A DNA stretch of 64,000 nucleotides from Hyalella azteca (taxonomy: Eukaryota; Arthropoda; Malacostraca; Amphipoda; Hyalellidae): positions 124,001 to 188,000 of the forward strand of contig NW_025943791.1 of NCBI RefSeq assembly GCF_000764305.2, read 5' to 3'. Below, one piece after another: positions 1 through 8,990 of this stretch. Position numbers and translations under genes: made by a program. The notes beneath the pieces were generated by a model. That model was given only the letters and a program-made list of their open reading frames with translations, made no database searches and was not told the origin of the DNA. Each line of letters begins with the position of its first letter. Position 1 is the first letter of the stretch.

Positions 1-2
1 AT

Positions 3-290
3 CACAACGAGAGAAGGGGGAGACTGTGCAAGATCCCCCCATTACGTAACAGATCCGCAGTCAGATTTCAATCCCTGCGGGATGGATCACTTTCCGTGGC
101 AGGGCCAAGGCTGTTCAACGTCCTACCAAAGGATCTATGAGAGGGAGAGTTCACCCTGGAGACCTTAAAGAGACAACTGGACGTTTTCCTGAGCACAATC
201 CCAGATCGACCTCCCCTGCAACACTACCAGCGGCGAGTAGCAAGCAACAGCATCGTGCATCAGGTAGACCAAATGAGGGCGGATGAACGA
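3..290 (+). pseudogene. Non-LTR retrotransposon reverse transcriptase, C-terminal fragment (broken)
   Basis: One frame reads through about 95 codons with the look of the C-terminal end of a non-LTR retrotransposon polyprotein: a GPRLFNVLPKDL segment, then FKRQLD-like residues (LKRQLDVFLSTIPD) and a tail ending SNSIVHQVDQMRADER before a stop at 288. The GPRLFN...LP and K-LD-FL-T-PD pattern is the one seen after the RT domain in many arthropod elements. The frame is interrupted by a TGA at 138-140, so the copy is dead, and the 5' part lies outside the window. It sits in an intron of the minus-strand FUT8 gene in the opposite orientation. The clade cannot be fixed from this piece. Confidence 0.7.
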
Positions 291-360
291 TAATCAGAGG
301 CGGCGATCCATCGTGGCTTGGGACTGCTATGTCCCAAACAAGTACCAAGATTAACAAGAT

Positions 361-669
361 ATGTGGATTATTTTTGTGATTGGTAGATTAAAGTAGACAT
401 CCATGTTGGGAAGGAGAAACATAAAAATAACTGTGTAAAAATAACTGTAAGCAAACTGAAATATGAAAAAATACCTGTAAGTGGGAACTGGTAACAACTT
501 AACAAGTAACAACTAACATGTTGACACTAGTAACAGGCTGAGGTTGACAACATTACACCGAAATCTTTCGTACAGTTTTATTCTGTAATTTATATTATGT
601 ATGTATCATGCTGGTTTTTAAATAATATTTAATACTATTAAGTAAAATCTGAAGGCTTTATCTATAAAT
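361..669. other. AT-rich FUT8 intron, nothing recognised
   Basis: AT-rich sequence with no long open frame, repeat or RNA-like structure that I can support. It lies in the intron after FUT8 coding exon 3. Confidence 0.5.
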
Positions 670-816
670 GTAGCGGTATCGCTGTAGCGGCAAAACCTCG
701 TATCGCTACTTAAATATGTAGCGGGCGATACCGCTCCCGCTACATTGCCTTAAATGTAGTGCCGCTACCGCTACCGCTACTGAAAATGTAGCGACCGCTA
801 CATGTAGCGCGCGACT
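670..816. repeat. Cluster of GTAGCG / CGCTAC motifs next to FUT8 exon 3 donor
   Basis: About twenty short copies of GTAGCG or its complement CGCTAC are packed into 150 bp in both orientations, so the segment can fold back on itself in several ways. It ends within about 8 bp of the donor of FUT8 exon 3 (GT at 822-821 on the minus strand). It could be a decayed inverted-repeat transposon end or a degenerate tandem array; the sequence alone does not decide. Confidence 0.6.
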
Positions 817-822
817 GCCCAC

Positions 823-1085
823 CTCTGGATATTGCTCGATGGTGGGAATGATGGCTGCAAGATGATGCACTATAAATGACATGTAGCGATTGCCCCACCT
901 GGCATGCTCAGCACCGTTCTCGATGATGGTTGTGATTTGGTTGACGTGGTTGGGGAAGGCGTCGAGACTGCCCCTGAGGTCCCTGAGCTGGTCCTCCAAG
1001 TACCACCACATATCCAGCACCCCACGCCCCACACGACGTCTCGTCACCTCGAACTCCAGGCTCGGTGTAAACGACGGAACATCGC
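823..1085 (-). CDS. FUT8: FUT8 coding exon 3: helical stem before the catalytic domain
   Basis: It is a 263-nt exon with acceptor cgtagcag/ (AG at 1087-1086) and donor CAGAG/gtgggc (GT at 822-821). The first two bases finish the Gly codon and 87 codons follow, ending in phase 0 at QYPE. Residues TRRRVGRGVLDMWWYLEDQL and the HVNQI...YMSFIVHHLAAI stretch correspond to the RRR-x6-LW-FLQSEL and [24 protein letters not shown] region of mammalian FUT8. Its 5' edge, with the acceptor, is copied twice more in the adjoining intron (1,212-1,270 and 1,362-1,405). Confidence 0.85.
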
Positions 1086-4000
1086 CTGCTACGAGACACG
1101 AGAATGTTGTATCTTTTATAGCCTTGTTTAAACAAACAGTAACATCAAAAATGCCAATAGCATTAAGTAACATCAAAGATATACCATGCTTTTAATAGGA
1201 ACTATTCAGTCAACTTTAGGCTCGCTGTAAACGCCTGCCACGCGACGCGGTAATGTTGTATCTTTTCTAGCGTTCTTTTAACAACCAATATTATCAAAAA
1301 TGTCAATAATATTGAGTAACATCAAAGATACCATATGCCATGCTTTTACTCGGTAATATAAGTAAACTCCAGGCTCGGCGTGACAAAGGAACATCGCAAG
1401 GCGAGTAAAGTTCTGTCTTTCATATGTTATTTAAAAAAAGCATTGACATCAAGCGTCAAAAATATATATCCATCAACTATACTGTGACTTCAAAAATATT
1501 ACAGGATTCTACTGGCAACAATGCAGTCATATTTACCATTTTCATAACAGGTCCTGCCTTCAGAACAATAATTACACGCAATGATTGCAGTGGCAATATG
1601 TAAACTTGTAATTCATGCTAACGTTTCATTACATGCCTGCCTTTTCATAATGGTTAGATCCTGATAATAAGTTGTTGCATTGGTGTTGCATAATCAAGTG
1701 TTGCATTGGTATGCGATCTTCATTTAAATAATAAATAAATCTAATCACGCGAAACACTTAAACATAACATACTTCTTTTCAACAGGATAAGCATCGTTCC
1801 CGATGATATTTCTGATGTGCTTGACGTGTGTATAATTATTATATAATTACAATCAAATAATGTGATTTGATTATTTTTTCCACTCCAGAAATTCAGGAAT
1901 TTCAGCTTCGTATTAAATTGCTCAAATATTATACACTATCTGTTACTATAAATATGTATGTGACATGCACGCCATTATTAAAATATTCATTATATATAAT
2001 CACCAAGAACACAAGATGCAAATAATTCCTTACAGGAATTTAAACGCCTGACATTTTCACTGATATAAAAATATCGGTACAATGCAATGCTGGATGTAAA
2101 AAATTGCCGATGCAATACCGGCCAGAATAAACATACCGGTGAAAATACCGGTGCAATACCTATTAGAATAAACATACCGGTGAGGATACCAGCTTGAAAA
2201 TACCGGCACAATACCGGCCGGTATTAGCAATACCTGCCGGGATAAATATACCGCTGAGAATACCAGCCGAAAAGTACCGGTACACTTCCGGCCGGAAAAT
2301 ACCGGTACAATACCGGCCAAGAAATACAGGTACAATACCAGCCAAGAAATACCGGTACAATACCGGCCAAGAAATACCGTTACAATACCGGCCAAGAATT
2401 ACCGTTACAATACCAGCCAAGAAATACCGGTACAATACCGGCCAAGAAATACCGTTACAATACCGGCCAAGAATTACCGGTACAATACCGGCCAAGAAAT
2501 ACCGGTACAATACCGGCCAAGAAATACCGGTCTAATAACGGGCGGTATTAGCAGGCTTGCGTACCTTGATCGTGCGCGTGCGCGGCGTCTGAGTCGTGCA
2601 GCAGTTGCTGCGCCTGCCGCAGCTTCTCCTCCAGCTGCTGCAGCAGCCCTCCTCCACCATCACCCACCTCACCCAGCTGCCTGCAACACCCAACTTTATA
2701 ACGAAAGAAATTTATGAATGAAATTTCTGAAAATGAATGGAAAGAAAGTTATGATCTTGACTGCCTTCACCAGTCTGCGTGTAAAATAAACTGTCAGGTA
2801 GTAATGAAGTAGTATTTACTTAAAACCCTTTCGCGGGTAAGTTACCATATGTGGTAATTAAAATGGGAGTAAAAAAGGACCCCCACATCACCCACTTTGC
2901 TTTTGGCAGCCCGCCAACAAGCTTCAACCAATCACAGATCGTGTATGAGTTACGTCATGTAGGTATGACGTAGTGCTCTGGCGCGCTCTTACGTCTATGT
3001 GAGCTGACTTAAAAACTAAGTACTATGGTGAAATGGCAAAACGGCATTTCGGGCCCTCATCGTATTCGCTTTAGCAGCTCTAGCCCATGAAGAACTGTAG
3101 GTACGTCCATGATAGTTGCGAGTATCATAGTTAAAAACTTGCTTTATCGACTGATTGTGATGCCATTTACTTGGAGCAAATGCAAGATGGTGAAATAAGA
3201 TGGCAAAAAATAGTGTGATCATATATGATCATATATGATCACACCAATGCTTAGAGATGGAAGTGACTATGTTTTGACATATGCCCGCTAGAGGGAAATT
3301 TCTACAGCGCTTGGTAAATATGTGAAAATATATACCACATGATGCTTTCCCAGGCTTTGACTGCAGTCCAAGCTCCTGGCATTTCCTTCGCTACGGAACA
3401 TAGAGCCAACGCGGTTGCAAGCAAAATGGTCTCTGCACTGACCCAGACAATTACATGTCATTCAGAATATTAATTCTTACTGACAATTTTTTCACAAATT
3501 TTAGGGTATAAGTTGCATATGAATGTGATTCTTTACATACGGCATGGATGTCTCATTAAATGGATTTTCTGGAAAAATCTAAAATACTAAATATTCCTTT
3601 AATTTTGTTCATCTTGATTGCTTCCTCTGTATATGATATAATACAAGCATAGATGTGCAATCAAGTTGTTTTTACCATCTAAATAGTAAACTTTCAATGT
3701 CAAAATCAGCAAATTTTTACCTTAAGCCGGCAAGGCCCCATATATGATAACTTCATTAATTGTGATTTACTACTTATATACGAAAATTTTTGGAAAATGC
3801 ATATCAGTAAATATATCTTAGAATTGTCATACTTTCAAGTACAATCATCAAATATTGCAATTTCATGGAATTTTTATGTTGGTCCGGGAAAGGGGTAAGA
3901 CATGTACATACAAATGTAAGAAATAAGTAGCAAACCTGCAAGATTATCGTGTAGGGACCGAATGAATTCAAAACAAAAAAAAACTTTAAACCAATTCCTC

Positions 4001-7000
4001 ATATTCTCATTTCAAGCTTTTTTGAGACAAGCTGCATAATCCGTTCAAAAATGCAGAGAATACATAAGTACAGTGTCACCCTGGAACATTCATCGATAAA
4101 ATTTAGTATGGAGATGGAAAAATGATTTTAAAGTAACTAATGCTAACGGTCGCTTTCACGCCTTCATGTATCGCAAACCGACATTTGATTGGAAGCCGAC
4201 ATGATTTATTGCACCAGCAGATTGATTGCACCATCTAACTGCTCGTTTAAAGGCCATCATTGATTGGATCAACCAACGCAAATGTCACGACTAAGCAGAC
4301 GCGAGTCACAAGGAGAGTGGCCGAGAAAGGAAAGTTGTAGATGGTGAAAATAAGCTGTATGATGACGCTGTGTGTAATGACGTTGTGTGTGATGACGCTG
4401 TGTGTGATGACGTTGTGTGTGATGGCGTTGTGTGTGATGACGTTGTGTGTGATGACGTTCTGTGTGATGACGATGTGTGTGATGACGTTGTGTGTGATGA
4501 CGATGTATGTGATGACGTTGTGTGTGATGACGTTGTGTGTGATGACGTTGTGTGTGATGATGTTGTGTGTGATGACGTTGTGTGTGATGACGCTGTGTGT
4601 GATGACGCTGTGTGTGATGACGCTGTGTGTGATGACGCTGTGTGTGATNNNNNNNNNNNNNNNNNNNNNNNNNNNNNNNNNNNNNNNNNNNNNNNNNNNN
4701 NNNNNNNNNNNNNNNNNNNNNNNNNNNNNNNNNNNNNNNNNNNNNNNNNNNNNNNNNNNNNNNNNNNNNNNNNNNNNNNNNNNNNNNNNNNNNNNNNNNN
4801 NNNNNNNNNNNNNNNNNNNNNNNNNNNNNNNNNNNNNNNNNNNNNNNNNNNNNNNNNNNNNGAGACGAGGGGAGGTGAGGCAGAGTGAGGGAGGAGACGA
4901 GGGGAGGTGAGGCAGAGTGAGGAAGGAGACGAGGGGAGGTGAGGCAGAGTGAGGGAGACGAAGGGAGGTGAGGCAGAGTGAGGGAAGAGACGAGGGGAGG
5001 TGAGGCAGAGTGAGGGATGAGACGAGGGGAGCTGAGGCAGAGTGAGGGAGGAGACGAGGGGAGGTGAGGCAGAGTGAGGGTCGTCTCACGGCTGCCTCAC
5101 GCGTGTTTGAGCGGCTTCATTCAACAAGTCTGCCTCACGTGTACCTGCGAGGCTACATTCAACAAGTCTGCCTCACCAGTGACTGCGAGGTTTTATTTAA
5201 TAAATCAATCTGTATCAAGCACGCGACATTCCAAAGGCACGCCAGTTAGCAACGTCAGTCAGTCATTTGCTAGTCACGTTAGTCATGTGCTAGTCACGTT
5301 AGTCACGTGCTAGTCACGTTAGTCACGTCAGCCAATCAGGTTTATCACGTCAGCTAGTCACGTCAGTCACGTTAGTCGCGTCAGCTAGTCACGTTAGTCA
5401 CGTAATTAGTCACTTGCTAGCCACGTTAGCCGCGTGCTATTCACGTCAACTAGTCAAGTTAGTCACGTTAGTCACGTCACATGGTCACAAACAAGTCAAC
5501 AGTTCTGCTGGTAGCTAGTCACGTAATTAGTCACATGCTAGTCACGTTAGCCGCCTGCTATTCACGTCAACTAGTCAAGTTAGTCAAGTTAGTCACGTCA
5601 CATGGTCACAAACAAGTCAACAGTTCTGCTGGTGAAGGCTCATGTCAGGAAGCCATGTGTCGCCCAGCGGTCGTACATGATTGCCGGGGTAACCATGTGA
5701 CATAGTACGACGAAATACAAGTTAAGAAGCGTCGTAAATTATAAATGAAGGTTTGTATTGATTATTCATTATGGCTGGTACGGGATTAAAACCACGATCG
5801 CTGATCTGAAAAAATATGATTTATGATCTTCAGATTAACGATTTTAAATTCGACAAACAATGATTCATCAATAACAAGATTGAAAAATAACTTCGAATCA
5901 CATGCAAATTATAATGAAGACATCAAGAGAGAATAATTTTAATTGATTTATACGCTGAATTATTTTGGTTGTTACGGTTGGCAATTTCAGTAAAGTTTGG
6001 AAAATCATTGAACAGTATAGTGAGAATTCTCATAACTTTCTTGGTAAAGCCAGCAAGTATCATGAAAAAACTATGATAATCATAACACGATTCTTAGAGC
6101 TGCAATCAGGCTAAAAAATTGCTAGCCATGACTGTATTTTCAGAGCTACAATAAATCACAGTAATTTATAGAAATTACCCGGTGAAGTCAGTAATTGTAA
6201 GACTACAACAGATGATATGAATGATCGGAATGCTGATCATTATTGGATATTTAAAGCTACAATAAAACAACACAAGAGCTACGTTATATATGTTTTCATC
6301 TAAAGCATATGGATAAAAGTGATGAAGTAAAAAAATCGTTTCTCACTTTTTGCCTAACTTTGCGATGGTCGTTTAGCGTACCTACTTAAGAGGAAGAAAT
6401 AGTTAAACAGAAATGCATGGGGTCTGGTGGAGGCTATAACCGCTTTGATGGAGACGTATATGGTGGCTCATTAATAAACTTAACTAGGATAAGTAAGTTT
6501 ATTCTAGAAAAAATTAAAGTCTCAAATTGTTGTCCGCGTTATAATATTTCGGCACCAACACATCCCTACGTTGTAAATTGTGTAAGATGAAACCTAGTAT
6601 GATGTTGCTTCGGTAGATCGCTCAACTCTGAAACTCGGTCTGGTTACTTCATTAATCATTACAGCATATTTAGAGCTACAATGAAACAATGCAAGAGCTA
6701 CATATTTAGAGCTACAGCAAAATAACATAAGAGCTACATATTTAGAGCTACAACAAACAACAGAAGAGCTACATATTTAGAGCTACAACAAACAACACAA
6801 GAGCTACATATTTAGAGCTACAATGAGGCAGAGTGAGGGATGAGACGAGGGGAGGTGAGGCAGAGTGAGGGATGAGACGAGGGGAGGTGAGGCAGAGCGA
6901 GGGAGGAGCGAGGCTTCAGTCAACAAGTCTGCCTCACGTGTGCCTGCGAGGTTTTATTTAATAAATCAATCTGTATCAAGCACGCGACATTCCGAAGTTA

Positions 7001-8974
7001 CGCCATTTAATAACATCAGTTAGTCATTCGCTAGTCACGTTATGTCATGCGCTAGTCACATTAGTCACGTCAGCTAGTCGGATTTGTCACGTCAGCTGGT
7101 CAGGTCAATTACGTCAGCTAGTCGGGTCAACTAGTCAAGTTAGTCACGTTAGTCACGTCATATTGTCAAAAACATGTCAGCAGTTCTGATGAAGGCTTAT
7201 GCCAGGATGCAATGTCGCCCAGCGATCGTACATGATTACCGGAGTTACCATGCAACATAGTACGACAAAATACAAGTTAAGAAGCATTATAAATTATAAG
7301 TGAAGGTTTGTATTGATTATTCATTATGGCTTGTACGGGATTAAAACAGGATCGATGATCTGAAAAAATATGATTTATGAGCTTCAGAATAACGATTTTA
7401 AATTCGATTAACAATGATTCATCAATTACATGATTGAAAAGACTTAGAATCACATGCAAATTATCATGAAGACATTCAAGAGAGAATAATGTTAATCGAT
7501 TTATATACGCTGAATTATTTTGAGTGATATGATTGGCAATATCAGTACAGTTTGGAAAATCTTCGAATAACATAGTGAGGAATGACATACTAACTGACTT
7601 AGTGAAGTAAGCAAGTATCATGAAAAAACTATGATAATCATAAAATGATACTTAGTGCTGCAATATTTCAACTCTGTAAGTAATAAGAATGACTTGGTGA
7701 AGTCAGCAAGTATCAGCCTAAAATAAAATTTTGCTAGCCATGACTGTATTTTCAGAGCTATAATAAAGCACAGTAATTAACAGAAGTCAGTAATTGTAAG
7801 GCTACAAAAGATGATATGCATGACTGGAATGCATATCATAAGTGGATATTCAAATCTACAATAAAACAACATAAGAGCTCAGATATATATGTTTTCATCT
7901 AATAAATCAGGATAAGAGTGATGATGTAAGAAAAATGGTTTCTCGTTTTTTTGTCTATAACTGTGCGATCGTCGTTTAGCGTGCTAATGAAAAGGATATA
8001 GTTTAGCAGAAATGCATGGGGTCTGGTGGAACCTATAACTATCGAGTTAATGAAAACGTATATGGTGGCTCATTAATAAACTTAACTAGGATAAGGAAGT
8101 TTATTCTAGAAAAAAAAACAAAGTTAAGGTAAGGCGCTATCAAATTGTTTTCCGCGTTATAATATTTCGGCAACAACACGGCCCTACGTTGTGAATTGTG
8201 TATGATGAAACCTAGTATGATATTGTTTCGGTAGATCTCTCCGATCTCCGGAACTCGATATCGTTTCTTCGATCATTAATCATGACAGGATATTTAGAGC
8301 TACGATGAAACAACACAAGAGCTACAACAAACAACACAAGAGCTACAACAAACAACACAAGAGCTACAACAAACAACACAAGAGCTACAACAAAACAACA
8401 CAAGAGCTACAACAAAAAGCTACAATAAACAACACAAGATCTACAACAAAACAACACAAGAGCTACATATTTGAAGCTACAATAAACAACAAAAGAGCTA
8501 CAATAAATCAACACAAGAGCTACATATATAAAGCTACAATAAACAACACAAGATCCACAACAAATCAACACAAGAGCTACATATTTAAAGCTACAACAAA
8601 ACAACACAAGATCTACAACAAAACAACACAAGAGCTACATATTTAGAGGTACAACAAAACAACACAAGATCTACAACAAAACAACACAATAGCTACATAT
8701 TTAAAGCTACATTAACAACACAGAAGCTACAACAAAACAACACAGCAGTTATGAGAACACACCTGGTGAAGTCGGCGAGCATGGCGCGGATGTCAGAGTT
8801 CTGCTTCTGTAGCTCCTGCAGATCCCTCACTGCGCGCTGTAGCCTCAGGGACAGACTAGCCTCAGTGGTGTGGGAGGGCAGGGGTGGGGAGGGCGCTAGT
8901 AACGCTACACCCACTAACCAAATGACACCCACTGCCCCACCTAGCCGCCACGCCCACCCACTCACCCACCTCAT
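823..8974 (-). CDS. FUT8: Alpha-1,6-fucosyltransferase (FUT8 / FucT6), 5' three coding exons; gene continues past the left edge
   Basis: FUT8 transfers fucose from GDP-fucose in alpha-1,6 linkage to the innermost GlcNAc of N-glycans in the Golgi. Three minus-strand exons join in phase: 8974-8763, 2680-2565 and 1085-823, giving 197 residues. They contain a type II anchor starting MRWVSGWAWR (compare MRPWTGSWRW in human FUT8), a coiled coil (LLQQLEEKLRQAQQLL) and the helical stem with TRRRVGRGVLDMWWYLEDQL, which lines up with RRRIENGAKELWFFLQSEL of the vertebrate enzyme. The spacing of these blocks also agrees. The whole enzyme is about 575 residues, so the catalytic GDP-fucose domain and SH3 domain are off the window; no such exon is visible in 1-822. 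Intron phases are 2, 1 and 0. The introns are loaded with minisatellites. Assignment is from pattern similarity, without a database search. Confidence 0.88.
1040..1405. repeat. Three-copy tandem repeat (about 155-160 bp) made from the 5' edge of FUT8 exon 3
   Basis: The motif AACTCCAGGCTCGG(T/C)GT, exon sequence coding for the TPSLE region on the minus strand, recurs at 1,052, 1,212 and 1,365 (spacing 160 and 153 bp). Each is followed by shared intron sequence (AATGTTGTATCTTTT, then AGTAACATCAAAGATA). Only the copy at 1,052 is the working exon. The second copy still has an AG acceptor dinucleotide on the minus strand; the third has lost it. The copies have diverged noticeably, so this is not a recent assembly duplication. 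Confidence 0.8.
1411..2100. other. AT-rich FUT8 intron, nothing recognised
   Basis: AT-rich intron sequence with only short direct repeats (for example TGTTGCAT(A/T) near 1,675-1,705). I find no exon-like open frame with matching splice sites. Confidence 0.5.
2106..2550. repeat. 25-bp minisatellite (TACCGGCCAAGAAATACCGG type)
   Basis: About 18 copies of a 25-bp unit built from ATACCGGTACA and ATACCGGCCAAGAA, less regular at the left end. The unit contains the palindromes ACCGGT and CCGG. The array stops about 15 bp short of the FUT8 exon 2 donor. Because the units lack stops, several meaningless open frames run through it. Confidence 0.9.
2565..2680 (-). CDS. FUT8: FUT8 coding exon 2: coiled-coil stem
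   Basis: It is a 116-nt exon bounded by gttgcag/ and CAAG/gtacgc. The first base completes the AG left by exon 1 (AGG, Arg) and the last base starts a Gly codon finished by exon 3. The 38 full codons read QLGEVGDGGGG, then the heptad-like LLQQLEEKLRQAQQLL and a His/Asp/Ala-rich end. It matches in place and character the LEEQLVKAKEQIENYK segment of vertebrate FUT8, which forms the coiled coil used for dimer contacts. It is much more GC-rich than the flanking intron. A 25-bp minisatellite ends about 20 bp beyond its donor. Confidence 0.82.
2681..4361. other. FUT8 intron 1 (3' part on the minus strand), mostly unremarkable
   Basis: AT-rich intron sequence. The only distinct structure is the 32-bp palindrome at 3,213-3,244. 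No coding exon or RNA gene is seen. Confidence 0.5.
3213..3244. repeat. Perfect 32-bp palindrome
   Basis: The sequence GTGTGATCATATATGA and its exact reverse complement abut with no spacer; TGATCATATA is also repeated in tandem within it. It could extrude as a hairpin. No function can be assigned. Confidence 0.9.
4362..4648. repeat. 15-bp minisatellite (GATGACGTTGTGTGT)
   Basis: About 19 copies of a 15-bp unit, with GTT/GCT variants, run into an assembly gap. Because 15 is a multiple of three, the array is open in several frames; these are not genes. Confidence 0.93.
4649..4861. other. Assembly gap (213 N)
   Basis: A run of N lies between two different tandem arrays, so the assembler probably could not cross the repeats. 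True length and content are unknown. Confidence 1.
4862..5080. repeat. 32-bp minisatellite (GAGGGGAGGTGAGGCAGAGT type)
   Basis: About seven purine-rich copies of a roughly 32-bp unit with few differences. The same unit returns at 6,826-6,905 at the head of the second copy of the segmental duplication. Confidence 0.92.
5085..5640. repeat. Degenerate arrays: 40-bp CAACAAGTCTGCCTCAC unit, then GTCACGTTAGTCACGT units
   Basis: Two to three copies of a 40-bp unit (TTCAACAAGTCTGCCTCAC) are followed by a long degenerate array of TAGTCACGT blocks up to about 5,620, within which a block of about 110 bp (AGTCACGTAATTAGTCAC onwards) is itself duplicated. Shorter versions occur at 6,915-7,170. Confidence 0.8.
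6666..6825. repeat. GAGCTACA-type minisatellite, first block
   Basis: Copies of a unit of roughly 32-40 bp (TTAGAGCTACA...AACA(A/C)AAGAGCTACATA) end the first copy of the segmental duplication and run straight into the purine-rich minisatellite of the second. Confidence 0.85.
8290..8750. repeat. GAGCTACA-type minisatellite, second block, ending at FUT8 exon 1 donor
   Basis: Units of about 21-24 bp (ACAACACAAGAGCTACAACA) are repeated more than fifteen times with ATATTTA interruptions. The block stops about 12 bp from the FUT8 exon 1 donor. It is strongly strand-asymmetric: almost no T on the plus strand except in ATATTT and GCTAC. Confidence 0.9.
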
Positions 8975-8990
8975 GCTCACTAGGCTGCGT
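8763..8990 (-). CDS. FUT8: FUT8 coding exon 1: start codon, signal anchor, first stem helix
   Basis: The exon starts after a clear acceptor (ttatttgcag, AG at 8992-8991), so a 5' UTR exon must lie further right. ATG is 8974-8972; an in-frame GTG just upstream (8980) is less likely, because starting at ATG gives the MR-W-G-W N-terminus typical of FUT8. It encodes 70 residues and 2 nt: a short basic cytoplasmic tip, a hydrophobic anchor at about residues 12-28 (LGGAVGVIWLVGVALLA), a proline-rich spacer, then a helix LQRAVRDLQELQKQNSDIRAML, close to the LKQQNEDLRRM helix of human FUT8. The donor is CACCAG/gtgtgt (GT at 8762-8761). The 8.29-8.75 kb minisatellite begins about 12 bp inside the following intron. 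Confidence 0.88.

Larger units (their letters stand above)
4862..8750. repeat. Segmental tandem duplication inside FUT8 intron 1 (copies about 4,862-6,825 and 6,826-8,750)
   Basis: Two blocks of about 1.9 kb follow each other with the same order of parts: purine-rich minisatellite, CAACAAGTCTGCCTCAC unit, GTCACGT array, a unique AT-rich stretch (GTTTGTATTGATTATTC at 5,751 and 7,305; ATGAAAAAACTATGATAATC at 6,062 and 7,620), then a GAGCTACA array. The copies differ by many substitutions and by array lengths, so the duplication is old. No gene lies in either copy; open frames such as the one at 7,277-7,621 are AT-rich chance frames. Confidence 0.88.

Noticed and set aside
4247..5089. Frames of 170-280 codons across the first gap
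   Set aside because: Minisatellite reading frames joined through N.
4862..8750. CRISPR-like array interpretation of the regular repeats
   Set aside because: Units are contiguous without unique spacers and the context is a eukaryotic intron.
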